A stretch of DNA of 64,000 bases from assembly GCF_016809835.1 (NCBI RefSeq), contig NZ_JAFBIL020000004.1:62001-126000 (forward strand), in the 5' to 3' direction. This DNA comes from Massilia soli (GTDB taxonomy: Bacteria; Pseudomonadota; Gammaproteobacteria; Burkholderiales; Burkholderiaceae_D). This document shows positions 43,534 through 54,075 of this stretch, one piece after another (the first letter of the stretch is position 1; every line of letters starts with the position of its first letter). A program made the translations under genes and the position numbers. The notes under the pieces were generated by a model. The model worked only from the letters and a program-made list of their open reading frames with translations. It was not told where the DNA came from and did no database searches.

Positions 43534-45621
43534 ATGAACCAGACATTACTAGTCGAACTGCTGACCGAAGAACTGCCGCCGAAGGCCCTCGTCAAACTGG
43601 GCGACGCCTTCGCCGCCGCCATCGTCAACGGCCTCAAGTCGCGCGATTTCCTCGATGACGGCAGCGCCGCCACCACCTACGCCACCCCGCGCCGCCTGGC
43701 GGTATCGATCACCAACGTGCGCGCCACCTCGCCCGACAAGTCGATCCGCGACAAGGTGCTGCCGGTCAGCGTCGCGCTCGACGCCGACGGCAACCCGACT
43801 GCGCCGCTGGCCAAGAAGCTCGCCGCGATGGGCTTTGCCGACGTTACCGTCGAGCGTCTCGAGCGCGCCGTCGACGGCAAGGCCGAGAGCTTCTTCTACA
43901 CCCACACCGCGCAGGGCAGCGCGCTGGCGACCGGCTTGCAGGCCGCGCTGACCGATGCCCTGGCCAAGCTGCCGATCCCTAAGCTGATGAGCTACCAGCG
44001 GCCCAACGGCGATACCGTGCAGTTCGTGCGCCCGGCGCATAAACTGGTCGCGCTGCATGGCGACCAGGTGATCGCGCTGAGCGCCCTCGGCCTGTCGGCA
44101 TCGAACATCACGCTCGGCCACCGCTTCCTGACCGACGGCAGCGACATCGCCATCGCGCACGCACAGCACTACGAAGCGACGCTCGAGACCGAAGGCCGCG
44201 TCATCGCCAGCCCGGCCGCGCGCAAGGACCGCATCCGCGCCTCGCTGCTTGAAAAAGCCGGCGCCGACAAGGTCTTGATGCCTGAATCGCTGCTCGACGA
44301 AGTGGCCGCGCTGGTCGAATGGCCGGTGGTCTACGAATGCCGTTTCGAAGACGAGTTCCTGGCGGTGCCGCAGGAATGCCTGATCCTGACGATGCAGACC
44401 AATCAGAAGTACTTCGCGCTGACCGACGCGGCAGGCAAGCTGCGCTCGCGCTTCCTGATCGTCTCGAACATCGCCACCGACTCGCCGCAGCACATCATCG
44501 GCGGCAACGAGCGCGTGGTGCGCCCGCGCCTGGCCGACGCCAAGTTCTTCTTCGAGCAGGATAAGAAGAAGACCCTGGAAGCGCGCCTGCCGCTGCTGGC
44601 CAACGTCGTCTATCACAACAAGCTGGGCACGCAGGCCGAACGCACCATGCGCCTGGCAGCGCTGGCCGGCGCCATCGCCAGGCGCCTCGGCTACGACATG
44701 CTGCTGGCCGAACGCGGCGCCATGCTGGCCAAGGCCGACCTGCTGACCGACATGGTGGGCGAATTCCCTGAGCTGCAAGGCATCATGGGCAGCTACTACG
44801 CGCGCCACGACGGCGAGCACGAGGAAGTCGCACTGGCCGCCTCCGAACACTACCAGCCGCGCTTTGCCGGCGACGCGCTGCCCGCGACCCGGACCGGCAC
44901 CGCCGTCGCGCTGGCCGACAAGCTCGAGACCCTGGTCGGCATCTGGAGCATCGGCTTGCAGCCAACCGGCGACAAGGACCCGTTCGCACTGCGCCGCCAC
45001 GCCCTCGGCGTGCTGCGCATGATGATCGAGAAGCGCCTGCCGGTCGGCATCAGCGAACTGCTGGCGTTCGCCGCCGCCCAGTTCGAGACCCGGGCCGGCT
45101 TCAAGGACCCGTCGCAGGAAGTGAGCGCCTTTATCATCGACCGCCTGCGCGGCATCCTGCGCGAGCGCGGCTTCACGCCGAACGAAGTGGAAGCGGTGCT
45201 GGCGCAGAACCCGGACCGCCTCGACGACATCGTCCAGCGCCTCGAAGCGGTGCAGGCGTTTGCCGCGCTGCCGGAGAGCGCCTCGCTGGCCGCCGCCAAC
45301 AAGCGCATCACCAACATCCTCAAGAAGACCGACGCCGCCATCGGCGCCGTGTCGGAAGACCTTCTCAAGGAAGAAGCGGAGCGCAAGCTGTTCGGCGCGA
45401 TCAGCCGCGTGCGTCCGGACGTCGAGGCCGCCTTTGCCGCCGGCGACTTCACCGGCACGCTCAAGACGCTGGCGCGCCTGCGCGACGACGTCGACGCGTT
45501 CTTCCTCGACGTGATGGTGATGGACGAGGACCTGGCGCTGCGCAATAACCGCCTGGCCTTGCTGTCGTCGCTGCACGGCATGATGAACCGCGTAGCCGAC
45601 ATTTCGAAACTGGCATCGTGA
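43534..45621 (+). CDS. glyS: Glycyl-tRNA synthetase beta subunit
   Basis: A 695-residue tRNA-binding subunit beginning [20 protein letters not shown], the typical GlyS N-terminus; the C-terminal DALR-like anticodon domain (about 580-690) is present. It partners with GlyQ. Start: ATG 43534 after an AAGAAAAG stretch. The gmhB gene starts 11 bases after its stop. Confidence 0.98.
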   Translation: MNQTLLVELLTEELPPKALVKLGDAFAAAIVNGLKSRDFLDDGSAATTYATPRRLAVSITNVRATSPDKSIRDKVLPVSVALDADGNPTAPLAKKLAAMGFADVTVERLERAVDGKAESFFYTHTAQGSALATGLQAALTDALAKLPIPKLMSYQRPNGDTVQFVRPAHKLVALHGDQVIALSALGLSASNITLGHRFLTDGSDIAIAHAQHYEATLETEGRVIASPAARKDRIRASLLEKAGADKVLMPESLLDEVAALVEWPVVYECRFEDEFLAVPQECLILTMQTNQKYFALTDAAGKLRSRFLIVSNIATDSPQHIIGGNERVVRPRLADAKFFFEQDKKKTLEARLPLLANVVYHNKLGTQAERTMRLAALAGAIARRLGYDMLLAERGAMLAKADLLTDMVGEFPELQGIMGSYYARHDGEHEEVALAASEHYQPRFAGDALPATRTGTAVALADKLETLVGIWSIGLQPTGDKDPFALRRHALGVLRMMIEKRLPVGISELLAFAAAQFETRAGFKDPSQEVSAFIIDRLRGILRERGFTPNEVEAVLAQNPDRLDDIVQRLEAVQAFAALPESASLAAANKRITNILKKTDAAIGAVSEDLLKEEAERKLFGAISRVRPDVEAAFAAGDFTGTLKTLARLRDDVDAFFLDVMVMDEDLALRNNRLALLSSLHGMMNRVADISKLAS

Positions 45622-45632
45622 TTGGAGCAGTC

Positions 45633-46190
45633 ATGAAGATGGTCATCCTCGACCGCGACGGCGTCATCAACCATGACTCGCCCGACTTCATCAAGTCGCC
45701 TGCCGAATGGATTCCGATCCCCGGCTCGCTCGAAGCGATCGCGCGCCTGAACCAGGCCGGCTACCGCGTGGTGATCGCATCGAACCAGTCGGGCATCGCG
45801 CGCGAGCTGTTCGACATGTCGATCCTGAACGCCATCCACCACAAGCTGCACAGCTGCGCGCAGCAGGTCGGCGCCGACGTCGACGCGATCTTCTTCTGCC
45901 CGCACGCGGCGATCGACAACTGCGACTGCCGCAAGCCCAAGCCCGGCATGTTCGAAGAGATCTCGAAACGCTTCAAGGTCAGCCTGAAGGGCATGCCGAC
46001 GGTGGGCGACTCGCTGCGCGACCTGCAGGCCGGCTACATCAGCGGCTGCGCGCCTTACCTGGTCCTGACCGGCAAAGGCCAGAAGACGCTGGAGACCGGC
46101 GGCCTGCCGCCGGGCACCCAGGTCTTCCCCGACCTGGCCGCCATGGTCGACGCCTTCCTCAAGGCGGCACCTGACGCCAGCGCCGTATAA
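45633..46190 (+). CDS. gmhB: D-glycero-beta-D-manno-heptose-1,7-bisphosphate 7-phosphatase
   Basis: A 185-residue HAD phosphatase. The nucleophile motif ILDRDGVIN (Asp) lies at the N-terminus, then SNQSGIAR, a Cys-rich zinc loop (CPHAAIDNCDCRKPKPGMF) and GDSLRDLQAG. It makes heptose-1-phosphate for the LPS inner core, linking to waaC and waaA further along. Start: ATG 45633 after GGAG rather than the GTG 15 bases earlier. Confidence 0.95.
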   Translation: MKMVILDRDGVINHDSPDFIKSPAEWIPIPGSLEAIARLNQAGYRVVIASNQSGIARELFDMSILNAIHHKLHSCAQQVGADVDAIFFCPHAAIDNCDCRKPKPGMFEEISKRFKVSLKGMPTVGDSLRDLQAGYISGCAPYLVLTGKGQKTLETGGLPPGTQVFPDLAAMVDAFLKAAPDASAV

Positions 46191-46214
46191 CAACATAAAA
46201 AGTCCGGAGATATT

Positions 46215-46955
46215 TTGCGTAACTTCACCCTGTTCCTGCGTTCCCTGCTGTTCACCGTCGTGATGGTGCTGGCCACCGTCATCTGGGTATGGGTCTGCAT
46301 GCTGGCCGCCCCCCTTCCCTATGCCAAACGGTTCTGGGTCACCTCGCGCTGGAATGTGTTCGTGGTCTGGTGCGCCAAGGTCATTTGCGGCATCCGCTAT
46401 CAATTCAAAGGCTACGAGAACCTGCCCGACGCGCCAGCCATCGTGCTGTCGAAGCACCAGTCGGCATGGGAGACCATCGCGCTGCTTCCGAGCCTGACAC
46501 GCCCGCTGGTCTACGTCTTCAAGAAAGAGATCTTGTATATACCTTTCTTCGGCTGGGGCATGGCGCTGCTGCGCATGATCCCGATCGACCGCAGCCAGGG
46601 AAAAAACGCCTTCAAACATGTTGTAACTCAGGGCAAACGCAGGCTGGCGGACGGCCAATGGATTATCATGTTCCCCGAGGGGACACGGATACCGGTTGGC
46701 CAGAAGGGCAAGTACAAGAGCGGCGGCACCCGCCTCGCCATCGAAACCGGCACGGTTGTCATTCCGATCGCGCATAATTCTGGCGAGTGCTGGCCGAAGA
46801 ACTCCTTCATCAAGCGGCCCGGCCTCATCACGGTATCGATCGGAAAACCAATATCTCCGGATGGCCACACGGCCGACAGCATGATGGAAGAGGTGGAAAA
46901 TTGGATAGAATCAGAAATGCGCGTCATTTCACCCCACGTCTACAACGCTGGCTAA
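46215..46955 (+). CDS. plsC: 1-acyl-sn-glycerol-3-phosphate acyltransferase
   Basis: A 246-residue membrane-associated acyltransferase. One N-terminal membrane segment (about 8-32), the motif SKHQSAWET (His then Glu four apart, a variant of the usual H-x4-D) and FPEGTRIP. It adds the second acyl chain to make phosphatidic acid. Start: TTG 46215 with GGAGA upstream. It follows gmhB in the operon. Confidence 0.93.
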   Translation: MRNFTLFLRSLLFTVVMVLATVIWVWVCMLAAPLPYAKRFWVTSRWNVFVVWCAKVICGIRYQFKGYENLPDAPAIVLSKHQSAWETIALLPSLTRPLVYVFKKEILYIPFFGWGMALLRMIPIDRSQGKNAFKHVVTQGKRRLADGQWIIMFPEGTRIPVGQKGKYKSGGTRLAIETGTVVIPIAHNSGECWPKNSFIKRPGLITVSIGKPISPDGHTADSMMEEVENWIESEMRVISPHVYNAG

Positions 46956-46960
46956 GCGAG

Positions 46961-47902
46961 ATGGGCGCCCTGATCCGCGCATCGGCACCGCAGCAGAACA
47001 CGGCGTCACCAAAGATCAACGGCCACCAACTCGAATTATTTGCGCAGGATTTTTTCGCGTCGCTTGAACCGGCCGCGAAAAACCCGCCTACGCCGCCGCA
47101 ACCGCTGTTCAAGGCGCCGCCAGTTCCGCCGCGGCCAGCCATTCCCACGCCGCCGCGCGATCCAGCAGGGCCGCCGCTGCGCCGTATCCAGCTTGGCGCC
47201 CACACCCTCGAATTCGAACTGCGCCGCTCCACGCGCCGCTCGATCGGCTTCATGATCGACGATAACGGCCTGCGCGTCACCGCGCCGCGCCGCATCACGC
47301 TGGCCGAAATCGACACCGCCATCCGCGCCAAGCAGCGCTGGATCCTGAACAAGCTGCACGAACGCGGCGAGCGCCGCGCCACCCGCGAAGAGCGCCCGCC
47401 AGTGCAATGGATCGACGGCGCCCAGCTGCCTTACCTGGGCGCCGACATCACCCTGCGCATCGAAGACGCCGCGCGCAGCCACTGCGTCTTCGATGCCGAG
47501 GCGCGCGAATTGCGCATTGGCGTGGTGCCAGGCCTTTCCGAATGGCAGCTCAAGGAGCGCGTCAAGATCTGGTACCAGGGCGAAGCGAAGCGGCTGTTTG
47601 CCGAGCGCCTCGACCTGTACGCTGCCCGGCTCGGGGTGCGCTACAGCGCAATGAGCTTGTCGTCGGCGGGCACGCGCTGGGGCTCATGCACGGTTGACGG
47701 CGCGATCCGCCTGAACTGGCGCCTGGTGCACTACGCGCTGCCGCTGGTCGATTATGTGGTTGCGCACGAACTGGCGCACCTGCTTGAAATGAACCATAGC
47801 CCGCGCTTCTGGGCGCAGGTCGGTTCCGTGTATCCGGACTATGACGGCGCCCGCGCGGCGCTGCGCCAGCGCTCGCAGGAGCTGCCGGTGCTGTTCGATT
47901 AA
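46961..47902 (+). CDS. YgjP/WLM-like zinc metalloprotease (DUF45)
   Basis: A 313-residue protein. The N-terminal 75 residues are Pro-rich and unstructured; the C-terminal DUF45 domain has RWGSCTVDGAIRLNWRL and the zinc motif VVAHELAHLLEMNHSPRFW. The fold is that of SprT/WLM-type peptidases; substrates are unknown. Start: ATG 46961, five bases after the acyltransferase stop. It overlaps the convergent YcxB-like gene by four bases. Confidence 0.9.
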   Translation: MGALIRASAPQQNTASPKINGHQLELFAQDFFASLEPAAKNPPTPPQPLFKAPPVPPRPAIPTPPRDPAGPPLRRIQLGAHTLEFELRRSTRRSIGFMIDDNGLRVTAPRRITLAEIDTAIRAKQRWILNKLHERGERRATREERPPVQWIDGAQLPYLGADITLRIEDAARSHCVFDAEARELRIGVVPGLSEWQLKERVKIWYQGEAKRLFAERLDLYAARLGVRYSAMSLSSAGTRWGSCTVDGAIRLNWRLVHYALPLVDYVVAHELAHLLEMNHSPRFWAQVGSVYPDYDGARAALRQRSQELPVLFD

Positions 47903-48468
47903 GCCGGGGCGCCCGTCAGGGCGTGCCCCGCTTGCGCCGCGATCTTCAGCATCTCGGTGTAGCGCTCCATCCCGGCGCGCTCGGCGTCGCCAAGGCAGCG
48001 GTAAGGAATCGGCAGGGTGCCGCGCTTGAGCACCATCAGGTAGCCGCGCCGGTAGCGGCGGATCCGCACCACGTCGTCCCACGATATCAGGGTCACGCCG
48101 CGCGCGCAGCTGCGCACGATGCCATGGTCGTCGATGGTGAATTCATAGGTCAGCTTGCCGCGGCCGGCCGCCGCGAAATGCAGCGCCGCCGAACCGGTGG
48201 TCTTGAGCAGCATCAGGTAGGTGCGCAGCATGCCGAGGCGGCGGCGCCGAATCAGGTAGCCGCCATGCTCCCACATGAAACCCGAGTACTCCATCAGTGA
48301 GTAGCGGACCGTGAAGATCATCGGCGCGCGCGCAGGATCGTCATGCAGAATGGGTAGGCAAGCGTCAGGTTCCTGGAGCGCCGGCATCGCAATGTGAAGC
48401 GCGCCGCGCGGTTCGGCCACTGTCATCGGCTCGGCGCCCGCCATTTTGGATTGGTTGTACCCTAACAT
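47899..48468 (-). CDS. YcxB-like domain protein
   Basis: A 189-residue protein. The C-terminal half (about 115-185: DDHGIVRSCARGVTLISWDD, then YRRGYLMVLKRGTLPIPYRCL) matches the pattern of YcxB-like C-terminal domains. The usual pair of membrane segments before it is not clear here. Function unknown. It is the last gene of the minus-strand group downstream of waaA. Confidence 0.7.
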   Translation of the reverse strand: MLGYNQSKMAGAEPMTVAEPRGALHIAMPALQEPDACLPILHDDPARAPMIFTVRYSLMEYSGFMWEHGGYLIRRRRLGMLRTYLMLLKTTGSAALHFAAAGRGKLTYEFTIDDHGIVRSCARGVTLISWDDVVRIRRYRRGYLMVLKRGTLPIPYRCLGDAERAGMERYTEMLKIAAQAGHALTGAPA

Positions 48469-48510
48469 GAACTTCCCCTGCTTTTCTTATGGGGACATGG
48501 TAACAAATTG

Positions 48511-49779
48511 TTAGTGAATTAACGGCATCACGAGTTCAAGCGTGCGCAGGGTCGCACCCTTGTGCGCCCCTGCGAAGGCTGCGGCGCGTTGTCCCATCGT
48601 GGCGCGCGCGCCACGGTCTTGCAGCAATCGCGCGCCTTGTTCGAGCATCTGCGCCGCGTCGCGCACGCGCAATGCGCCGCCGGCGGCGATCGCCTCGTCG
48701 GTCGCCTGTGAAAAGTTGAAGGTGTGCAGCCCGACCAGTACCGGTCGCGCCAGCGCGCAGGCTTCGATCAGGTTCTGCCCGCCCAGCGGAAGCAGGCTGC
48801 CGCCGATGAAGGCGCAGTCGCACGCCGCGTAGTAGGCGAACATCTCGCCCATCGAATCGCCCAGCAGCACGTCGGCGCTGACTTCCGCCTCGCCGAGCTG
48901 CGAGCGGCGCTGCAGCGACAGGCCACGGGCGCCGACCAACGCGGCCACTTCGTCGAAGCGCTGAGGGTGGCGCGGCACGATCGCCAGCAGCATGCCTTCG
49001 GGACGCGACGCCATCGCCTGCCAGGCGTCGAGGATCAGCGCCTCCTCGCCTTCGCGGGTGCTGGCGCACAGCAGCATCGGGCGCTCGCCGGCGCGCGTGC
49101 GCAGCCATGCGCCGGTATCGAGCGCCGCCTGCGGCACCACCACGTCGAACTTGATGCTGCCGGTGACGGCCACCTCGGTGGCGCCAAGCGCGCGCACGCG
49201 CTGCGCGTCCTCGTCGGTCTGAGCGGCCACCAGCGTGATGGCGCGCGCCGCTTCCGTCATCAGGCCGCCGAAGCGCTGGCCGCGCCGCAGCGAGCGTTCG
49301 GACAGGCGTGCGTTGACCAGTGCTACCGGCACCTGCTGCCGCCGGCAGGCTGCGACCATGTTCGGCCACACCTCGGTCTCCATCAGGATGCAGATGCGCG
49401 GCGCGAAAAAGCGCAGGAAGCGCCGCACCAGCCATTCGAGATCGTAAGGAAGGTAGCTTTGCACCAGCCGCGCGCCATGCTTGGCGTACAGCGCCTTGCC
49501 GGTGGCGCGGCCGGTCGGCGTCATGTGGGTCAGGACAATGCGGCTGTCCGGGTAGGCCTTCATCAGCGCGTCGATCAGGGGTTCGGCGGCGCGCGTTTCC
49601 CCAACCGATACCGCGTGCACCCACAGCGTGTGCCAGCCGGCGTCGCGGTGGCCATACATGCCGAGGCGCTCGCCGAGGTGCTGGCGGTAGCCTGGCTCGC
49701 GCAGGCCGCGCCACCAAAGGCGCCCGAGCACCACCGGCAGCGCCAGCAGCCACAGCGCGGAATACACGCCGCGCGTCAA
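48511..49779 (-). CDS. waaA: 3-deoxy-D-manno-octulosonic acid (Kdo) transferase
   Basis: A 422-residue GT-B glycosyltransferase anchored at the inner membrane by its N-terminus. Conserved parts include HAVSVGETRAAEPLI, LTHMTPTGRATG and LPLGGQNLIEACALARPVL. It puts Kdo on lipid A. Start: TTG 49779, overlapping the waaC stop by one base or more, so both are coupled; no ATG fits. Confidence 0.96.
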   Translation of the reverse strand: MTRGVYSALWLLALPVVLGRLWWRGLREPGYRQHLGERLGMYGHRDAGWHTLWVHAVSVGETRAAEPLIDALMKAYPDSRIVLTHMTPTGRATGKALYAKHGARLVQSYLPYDLEWLVRRFLRFFAPRICILMETEVWPNMVAACRRQQVPVALVNARLSERSLRRGQRFGGLMTEAARAITLVAAQTDEDAQRVRALGATEVAVTGSIKFDVVVPQAALDTGAWLRTRAGERPMLLCASTREGEEALILDAWQAMASRPEGMLLAIVPRHPQRFDEVAALVGARGLSLQRRSQLGEAEVSADVLLGDSMGEMFAYYAACDCAFIGGSLLPLGGQNLIEACALARPVLVGLHTFNFSQATDEAIAAGGALRVRDAAQMLEQGARLLQDRGARATMGQRAAAFAGAHKGATLRTLELVMPLIH

Positions 49780-50762
49780 GGCTGGCCCTTCAGGCGCGCC
49801 ACCGCAGCCAATACCTCGGCCACCTGCGGCGGGTCATTCTTGTCACCCAGGTTAATGATGCGCGGCGACCAGTTGCCTTCGGTCTTCCACTTCGGCGAGT
49901 CGCAGTACAGTTCGATGGTCGGGCGCACGAAGGCGGCCGCGATGTGCGTCAGGCCGGTGTCGACGCCGATCGCCAGGCCAGCATTCCGCGCCAGTGCGAT
50001 CGCTTCATCCATCGACAGCTTCGGCAGCACCACCGCGTTCGGCGCGCCGGCGGCGATCGCCTCGGCCTCGCGCTGTTCGTTGGGCGAGCCCCATGCCAGC
50101 AATACCGGCATCGGGGCCAGTGCATTGGCGGTGGCGATCCAGTGCGCGGTCGGCCACTTCTTGGCCTCGCGCGCAGTCCCGTGGAAGAACACCGCGTAAT
50201 CCTGCGCCGGCATCCAGTGCGGACGGTTGGCGGTGTCGGGCCCCGGCAGTCCGAAGTCGGGCGCCGTATCGACCGGGTATCCGAGTGCCGCGCCGGCGAC
50301 CAGCCGGCCGCGCGCTACCGCATGGGTGCGCTGGTCGAGCGGGACGCTCCTGGTGTGAAACAGGCGCGAGACTCCCTCGTAGCCGGAGCCTTCGCTGCCG
50401 TTGGCAAGGCCCACTTTCTGCCCGCCCCGGCCGATGCGCGCCGCCCCCATGATGATGCCGGTCTTGAGCAGGCCCTGGGTATCGAACACGTAGTCGTAGC
50501 GCTGTTCGCGCAGCTGCGCGAAGAAGGCCCGGATCTCGGCGCGCGTGGCCTGGTCGCCCAGGCTCTTGCGCCAGCGCCGCAGCGCAAACGGGATGATCTT
50601 GCGCACCCGCGGGTTCAGGCGCACCAGGCTGACGTAGCCCTCCTCCACCACCCAGTCGACGTTGGCGTCGGGGTGGCGGCGCAGGATGTCGGCCACCATC
50701 GGCAGGTTATGCAGGACGTCGCCCAGCGACGACACCCGCACCAGAAGGATATTCAACGCCAC
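49776..50762 (-). CDS. waaC: LPS heptosyltransferase I
   Basis: A 328-residue GT9-family transferase with the WaaC N-terminus ILLVRVSSLGDVLHNLPMV and later FFHGTAREAKKWP and GVDTGLTHIAAA. It adds the first heptose to Kdo2-lipid A; the heptose is made by the pathway of GmhB. Start: GTG 50762. Gap to the upstream phosphohexomutase gene is seven bases. Confidence 0.96.
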   Translation of the reverse strand: MALNILLVRVSSLGDVLHNLPMVADILRRHPDANVDWVVEEGYVSLVRLNPRVRKIIPFALRRWRKSLGDQATRAEIRAFFAQLREQRYDYVFDTQGLLKTGIIMGAARIGRGGQKVGLANGSEGSGYEGVSRLFHTRSVPLDQRTHAVARGRLVAGAALGYPVDTAPDFGLPGPDTANRPHWMPAQDYAVFFHGTAREAKKWPTAHWIATANALAPMPVLLAWGSPNEQREAEAIAAGAPNAVVLPKLSMDEAIALARNAGLAIGVDTGLTHIAAAFVRPTIELYCDSPKWKTEGNWSPRIINLGDKNDPPQVAEVLAAVARLKGQP

Positions 50763-50769
50763 GCTGCGC

Positions 50770-52152
50770 TCAGAACGGCAATTGCGCGTCTGGCTTGGCG
50801 GCCACGATCACGCGGCGGAACTCGGCCTGGATGCGGTCCAGCGCTTGCGGCGACTCCGCCTCGAAACGCATGACCACGACCGGGGTCGTGTTCGACGAAC
50901 GCGCCAGGCCGAAGCCGTCGGCGTATTCCACGCGCAGGCCGTCGATGGTGATGATGCGCTCGGCGCCGGTGAAGGTCGCGCCGGTGCGCAGTTTTTCGAT
51001 CAGCTCGACGTTCTCGCCTTCCGCCAGGTGCAGGTGCAGCTCGGGCGTGCTGTCCGACTGCGGCAGTGCGTTCATCAAGGCCGAAGGATCGGCCACGCGG
51101 GTCAACAGCTCGAGCAGGCGCGCGCCCGAATACAGGCCGTCATCGAAGCCGTACCAGCGGTCCTTGAAGAAGATATGGCCGCTCATTTCGCCGCCCAGCG
51201 GTGCGCCGGTTTCACGCAGCTTGGCCTTGACCAGCGAATGGCCGGTCTTCCACATCAGCGGACGGCCGCCGTGCTGCTCGATCCACGGGGCCAGGTGGCG
51301 CGTGCATTTGACGTCGTACAGGATCTCGGCGCCAGGATTGCGCTCCAGGACATCGGCCGCGAACAGCATCATCTGGCGGTCCGGATAAATAATCTGGCCG
51401 TCCTTGGTGACCACGCCGAGGCGGTCGCCATCGCCATCGAAGGCCAGCCCGATTTCGGCGTCGCTCTCCTGCAGCTTCTTGACCAGGTCCTGCAGGTTTT
51501 CCGGATGGGCCGGATCGGGATGGTGGTTCGGGAAGGTGCCATCGACCTCGCAGAACATCTCGATCACCTCGCAACCCATACCGCGATACAGGTCGCCGGC
51601 GAAGGCGCCAGCGACGCCGTTGCCGCAGTCGACCGCGATTTTCATCGGGCGCGCCAGCTTGACGTCGGACAGGATGCGCTCGATGTAGGCGGCGCTGATG
51701 TCATGCGTGCTGTAGCTGCCCGGGGCGTCGGCCGCCGAAGCGTCGCCGCTGTCGATGCTGGTGTACAGGGCGCCAATGGTGTCGCCATGGATCGCTTCGC
51801 CGGCCAGCACCATCTTGAAGCCGTTGTAGTCCGGCGGGTTGTGGCTGCCCGTGACCATGATGCCCGAGGCCGCGCCGAGCACATTGGTGCCGAAGTAGAC
51901 CATCGGGGTGGCGACCATGCCCAGGTCGATGACATCGACGCCGGCATGCTGCAGGCCCTGGGCCAGTGCCGCCGACAGTTCCGGCCCCGACAGGCGGCCG
52001 TCGCGCCCGATGACCACCTTGCGCTCGCCCTTGGCCAGCGCCGCCTTGCCGAAGGCGATGCCGATGCGGCGCGCGATGCCGGCGTCGAGCGTGCTGCCGA
52101 TGACACCGCGGATGTCATAGGCTTTGAAGATAGTCTTGGAAAGAGAAACCAT
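50770..52152 (-). CDS. Phosphomannomutase/phosphoglucomutase (AlgC/ManB type)
   Basis: A 460-residue phosphohexomutase. The phospho-Ser loop is MVTGSHNPPDYNG, the metal loop AFDGDGDRLG, and GGEMSGHIFF binds the sugar. It converts 6-phospho to 1-phospho mannose or glucose, feeding LPS and, through glucose-1-phosphate, the dTDP-rhamnose genes at 54-57 kb. It is upstream of waaC and waaA. Dual specificity is inferred from the group. Confidence 0.93.
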   Translation of the reverse strand: MVSLSKTIFKAYDIRGVIGSTLDAGIARRIGIAFGKAALAKGERKVVIGRDGRLSGPELSAALAQGLQHAGVDVIDLGMVATPMVYFGTNVLGAASGIMVTGSHNPPDYNGFKMVLAGEAIHGDTIGALYTSIDSGDASAADAPGSYSTHDISAAYIERILSDVKLARPMKIAVDCGNGVAGAFAGDLYRGMGCEVIEMFCEVDGTFPNHHPDPAHPENLQDLVKKLQESDAEIGLAFDGDGDRLGVVTKDGQIIYPDRQMMLFAADVLERNPGAEILYDVKCTRHLAPWIEQHGGRPLMWKTGHSLVKAKLRETGAPLGGEMSGHIFFKDRWYGFDDGLYSGARLLELLTRVADPSALMNALPQSDSTPELHLHLAEGENVELIEKLRTGATFTGAERIITIDGLRVEYADGFGLARSSNTTPVVVMRFEAESPQALDRIQAEFRRVIVAAKPDAQLPF

Positions 52153-52340
52153 GGTTTGTTTTTACCTTTGAAATAAGCGCGGCGCGCGGACCCTGCGCGG
52201 GCCGGCTCAATCGCGGGCGCTACTGCAAGGGAAACCGTCGGAAGCTATGGGAATTAGATTGATCAGAACACATCATATTGTAGCGGCAAGCGGGGCGCTT
52301 GGGAAATGCGCCCGCGGATCGTGCCGCTACCGGGGAATGC

Positions 52341-52655
52341 TTAAACGCGCAGCTTGTCCAGCGATTTGCCGCCTTCAACCCATTCCTTGACCCACTTCGG
52401 CTGGCGGCCGCGGCCGGTCCACTGCTGGGCCGAATTGTCAGGGTGGCGATAACGCACCGCGACACTGCCGGTTTTACCACCGCGGGTGCCGGTACCGATC
52501 AGGTCTTTCAAAGGTACGCCGACGCTTTGCGCGATCGCCATGATTTGTTCGCGGGCCTTCGCAACTTCCTGGTGCTCGCGTTTCTTCATTTCCTGTTTGA
52601 TTTGATCCTGCAGGTTGCGCAAATCACCAACGGACATATTTGACAGATCCATCAT
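52341..52655 (-). CDS. H-NS family nucleoid protein
   Basis: A 104-residue protein with an N-terminal coiled-coil dimerisation part (about 3-45) and a C-terminal DNA-binding motif QQWTGRGRQPKWVKEWV, as in H-NS/BpH3-type proteins of Burkholderiales. It binds AT-rich DNA and silences acquired genes; the AT-rich island at the start of the window would be a natural target (inference). AGGA ribosome-binding site before ATG 52655. Confidence 0.95.
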   Translation of the reverse strand: MMDLSNMSVGDLRNLQDQIKQEMKKREHQEVAKAREQIMAIAQSVGVPLKDLIGTGTRGGKTGSVAVRYRHPDNSAQQWTGRGRQPKWVKEWVEGGKSLDKLRV

Positions 52656-52731
52656 GGTTCCTTAGTTGTGGTTTGAACGAATAAGTGAAATATCACCAAT
52701 TGTCGCAATATACTACAATTTGGGATGAAAG

Positions 52732-53829
52732 CTAGTCCTTCTTGGACATTATCAGCCAGCGCGGTGACTTGAATCGAACAATACGCGCATACAACCAAAT
52801 GTAGCTGATTATGAACAATAAACAGAAACAAATAAGAATCGCCGTGTGGCGCCAGAAAACAGTCGCCGGAATAACCGCCATCAGCGAGAAAGTCCACAGG
52901 TAAGGCGATGTTAGCGAATTGCGGCGCATCAGGGCGCGCGCTTCTTTTCTGCCCACCGCCCATTGCACAATGCGCCGGAAAATCAGGCTGTGCAGATGTA
53001 TTCCATCGGGCATAGCGGGAGATTTGCCGCGCAAAAACATCCGGCGATAAGCCGAGAATAAGGTTTCAAACGCGGGATAAATCAGCAGCAGCGCCGCATA
53101 CCAGGTCGATACCTGCGGGTTGCGCATCACCAGCAGCAAAGCGAGCTCGCCCAGCATGAATCCGATGAAATACGCGCCGCCATCGCCGAGGAAAATCAAC
53201 CCCACCGGATAATTCCAGATCAGGAAACCGGCCGTGGCCCCGGCCACCATCAGCGCGGCCACCAGCACAAACACGTCGCCCACCTGGAATGCCACATAGG
53301 CGAGCGAAATCAGCATGCAGATCGTGACCACGCTGGCCAGGCCATTGAAGCCGTCGATGATATTGACGGCATTCGCGATCCCGGCGACCGCCAGCAAGGT
53401 GAATGGCAGCGCCAGCCAGACATAGTCGAACGCCAGGTAGCCGCCGAACGGCAAATCAATGTGCGCCAGCCTGGCGTCGAGCAGAAAATAACCGAGCAGC
53501 GCCGCGACCATCGTCAATACCAGGCGGCGCGATGCGCTGACATTGCCGGTATAGTCTTCGACGATACCGGCAACAAAGGCCACCGACCCGCATAACAACA
53601 GGCTGAGCAGCCATGCCGACATTTCCGGCACGCGCCAGATCGAAATCGCCGCGCTGGTAATTACCGCCAGAAAAATCGGCAAACCGCCAATCCGCGCGAC
53701 TTCGTGCGAATGGACTTTTTGAACACCCAGGAAATCGGTATCGAGCGCGCGCCCGTGCAGCTTCACCTGCTTAATCACCAGCAGGGTCAGGAGCGCCGAA
53801 GCAACGAAACTCACGAGGAAAGAAAACAT
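52732..53829 (-). CDS. WecA/MraY-type undecaprenyl-phosphate glycosyl-1-phosphate transferase
   Basis: A 365-residue membrane enzyme with about 10-11 segments. The family motifs are NAVNIIDGFNGL, FLGDGGAYFIGF and the cytoplasmic HLHSLIFRR. The usual Asp pair near the N-terminus is Glu-Asp here (GIVEDYTGN). It starts polysaccharide chains by moving a sugar-1-phosphate to the lipid carrier. Just downstream of the rhamnose genes, so it probably starts an O-antigen or capsule unit. Confidence 0.9.
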   Translation of the reverse strand: MFSFLVSFVASALLTLLVIKQVKLHGRALDTDFLGVQKVHSHEVARIGGLPIFLAVITSAAISIWRVPEMSAWLLSLLLCGSVAFVAGIVEDYTGNVSASRRLVLTMVAALLGYFLLDARLAHIDLPFGGYLAFDYVWLALPFTLLAVAGIANAVNIIDGFNGLASVVTICMLISLAYVAFQVGDVFVLVAALMVAGATAGFLIWNYPVGLIFLGDGGAYFIGFMLGELALLLVMRNPQVSTWYAALLLIYPAFETLFSAYRRMFLRGKSPAMPDGIHLHSLIFRRIVQWAVGRKEARALMRRNSLTSPYLWTFSLMAVIPATVFWRHTAILICFCLLFIISYIWLYARIVRFKSPRWLIMSKKD

Positions 53830-54075
53830 TATTGATTTTATTATTCTATAAGAACGGGCACCCGGAAAGCGCGCAAGCGGCCCGCTCAGTTAATCGCGCC
53901 GCCACCGAAAATCCCGTGATTGTACCGGATGTGGAAGCGCTGTCTTGACAGTTCAACAAACTCTTTTATTGACCAATCGGCAAGTGCCATTCAATAAAGC
54001 ACCGAGATTGTGCGTGCTGCGTTGAATATATCCGAGCAGAGTTACATTTCGACATACTGAATTTCCCCGCGCGCG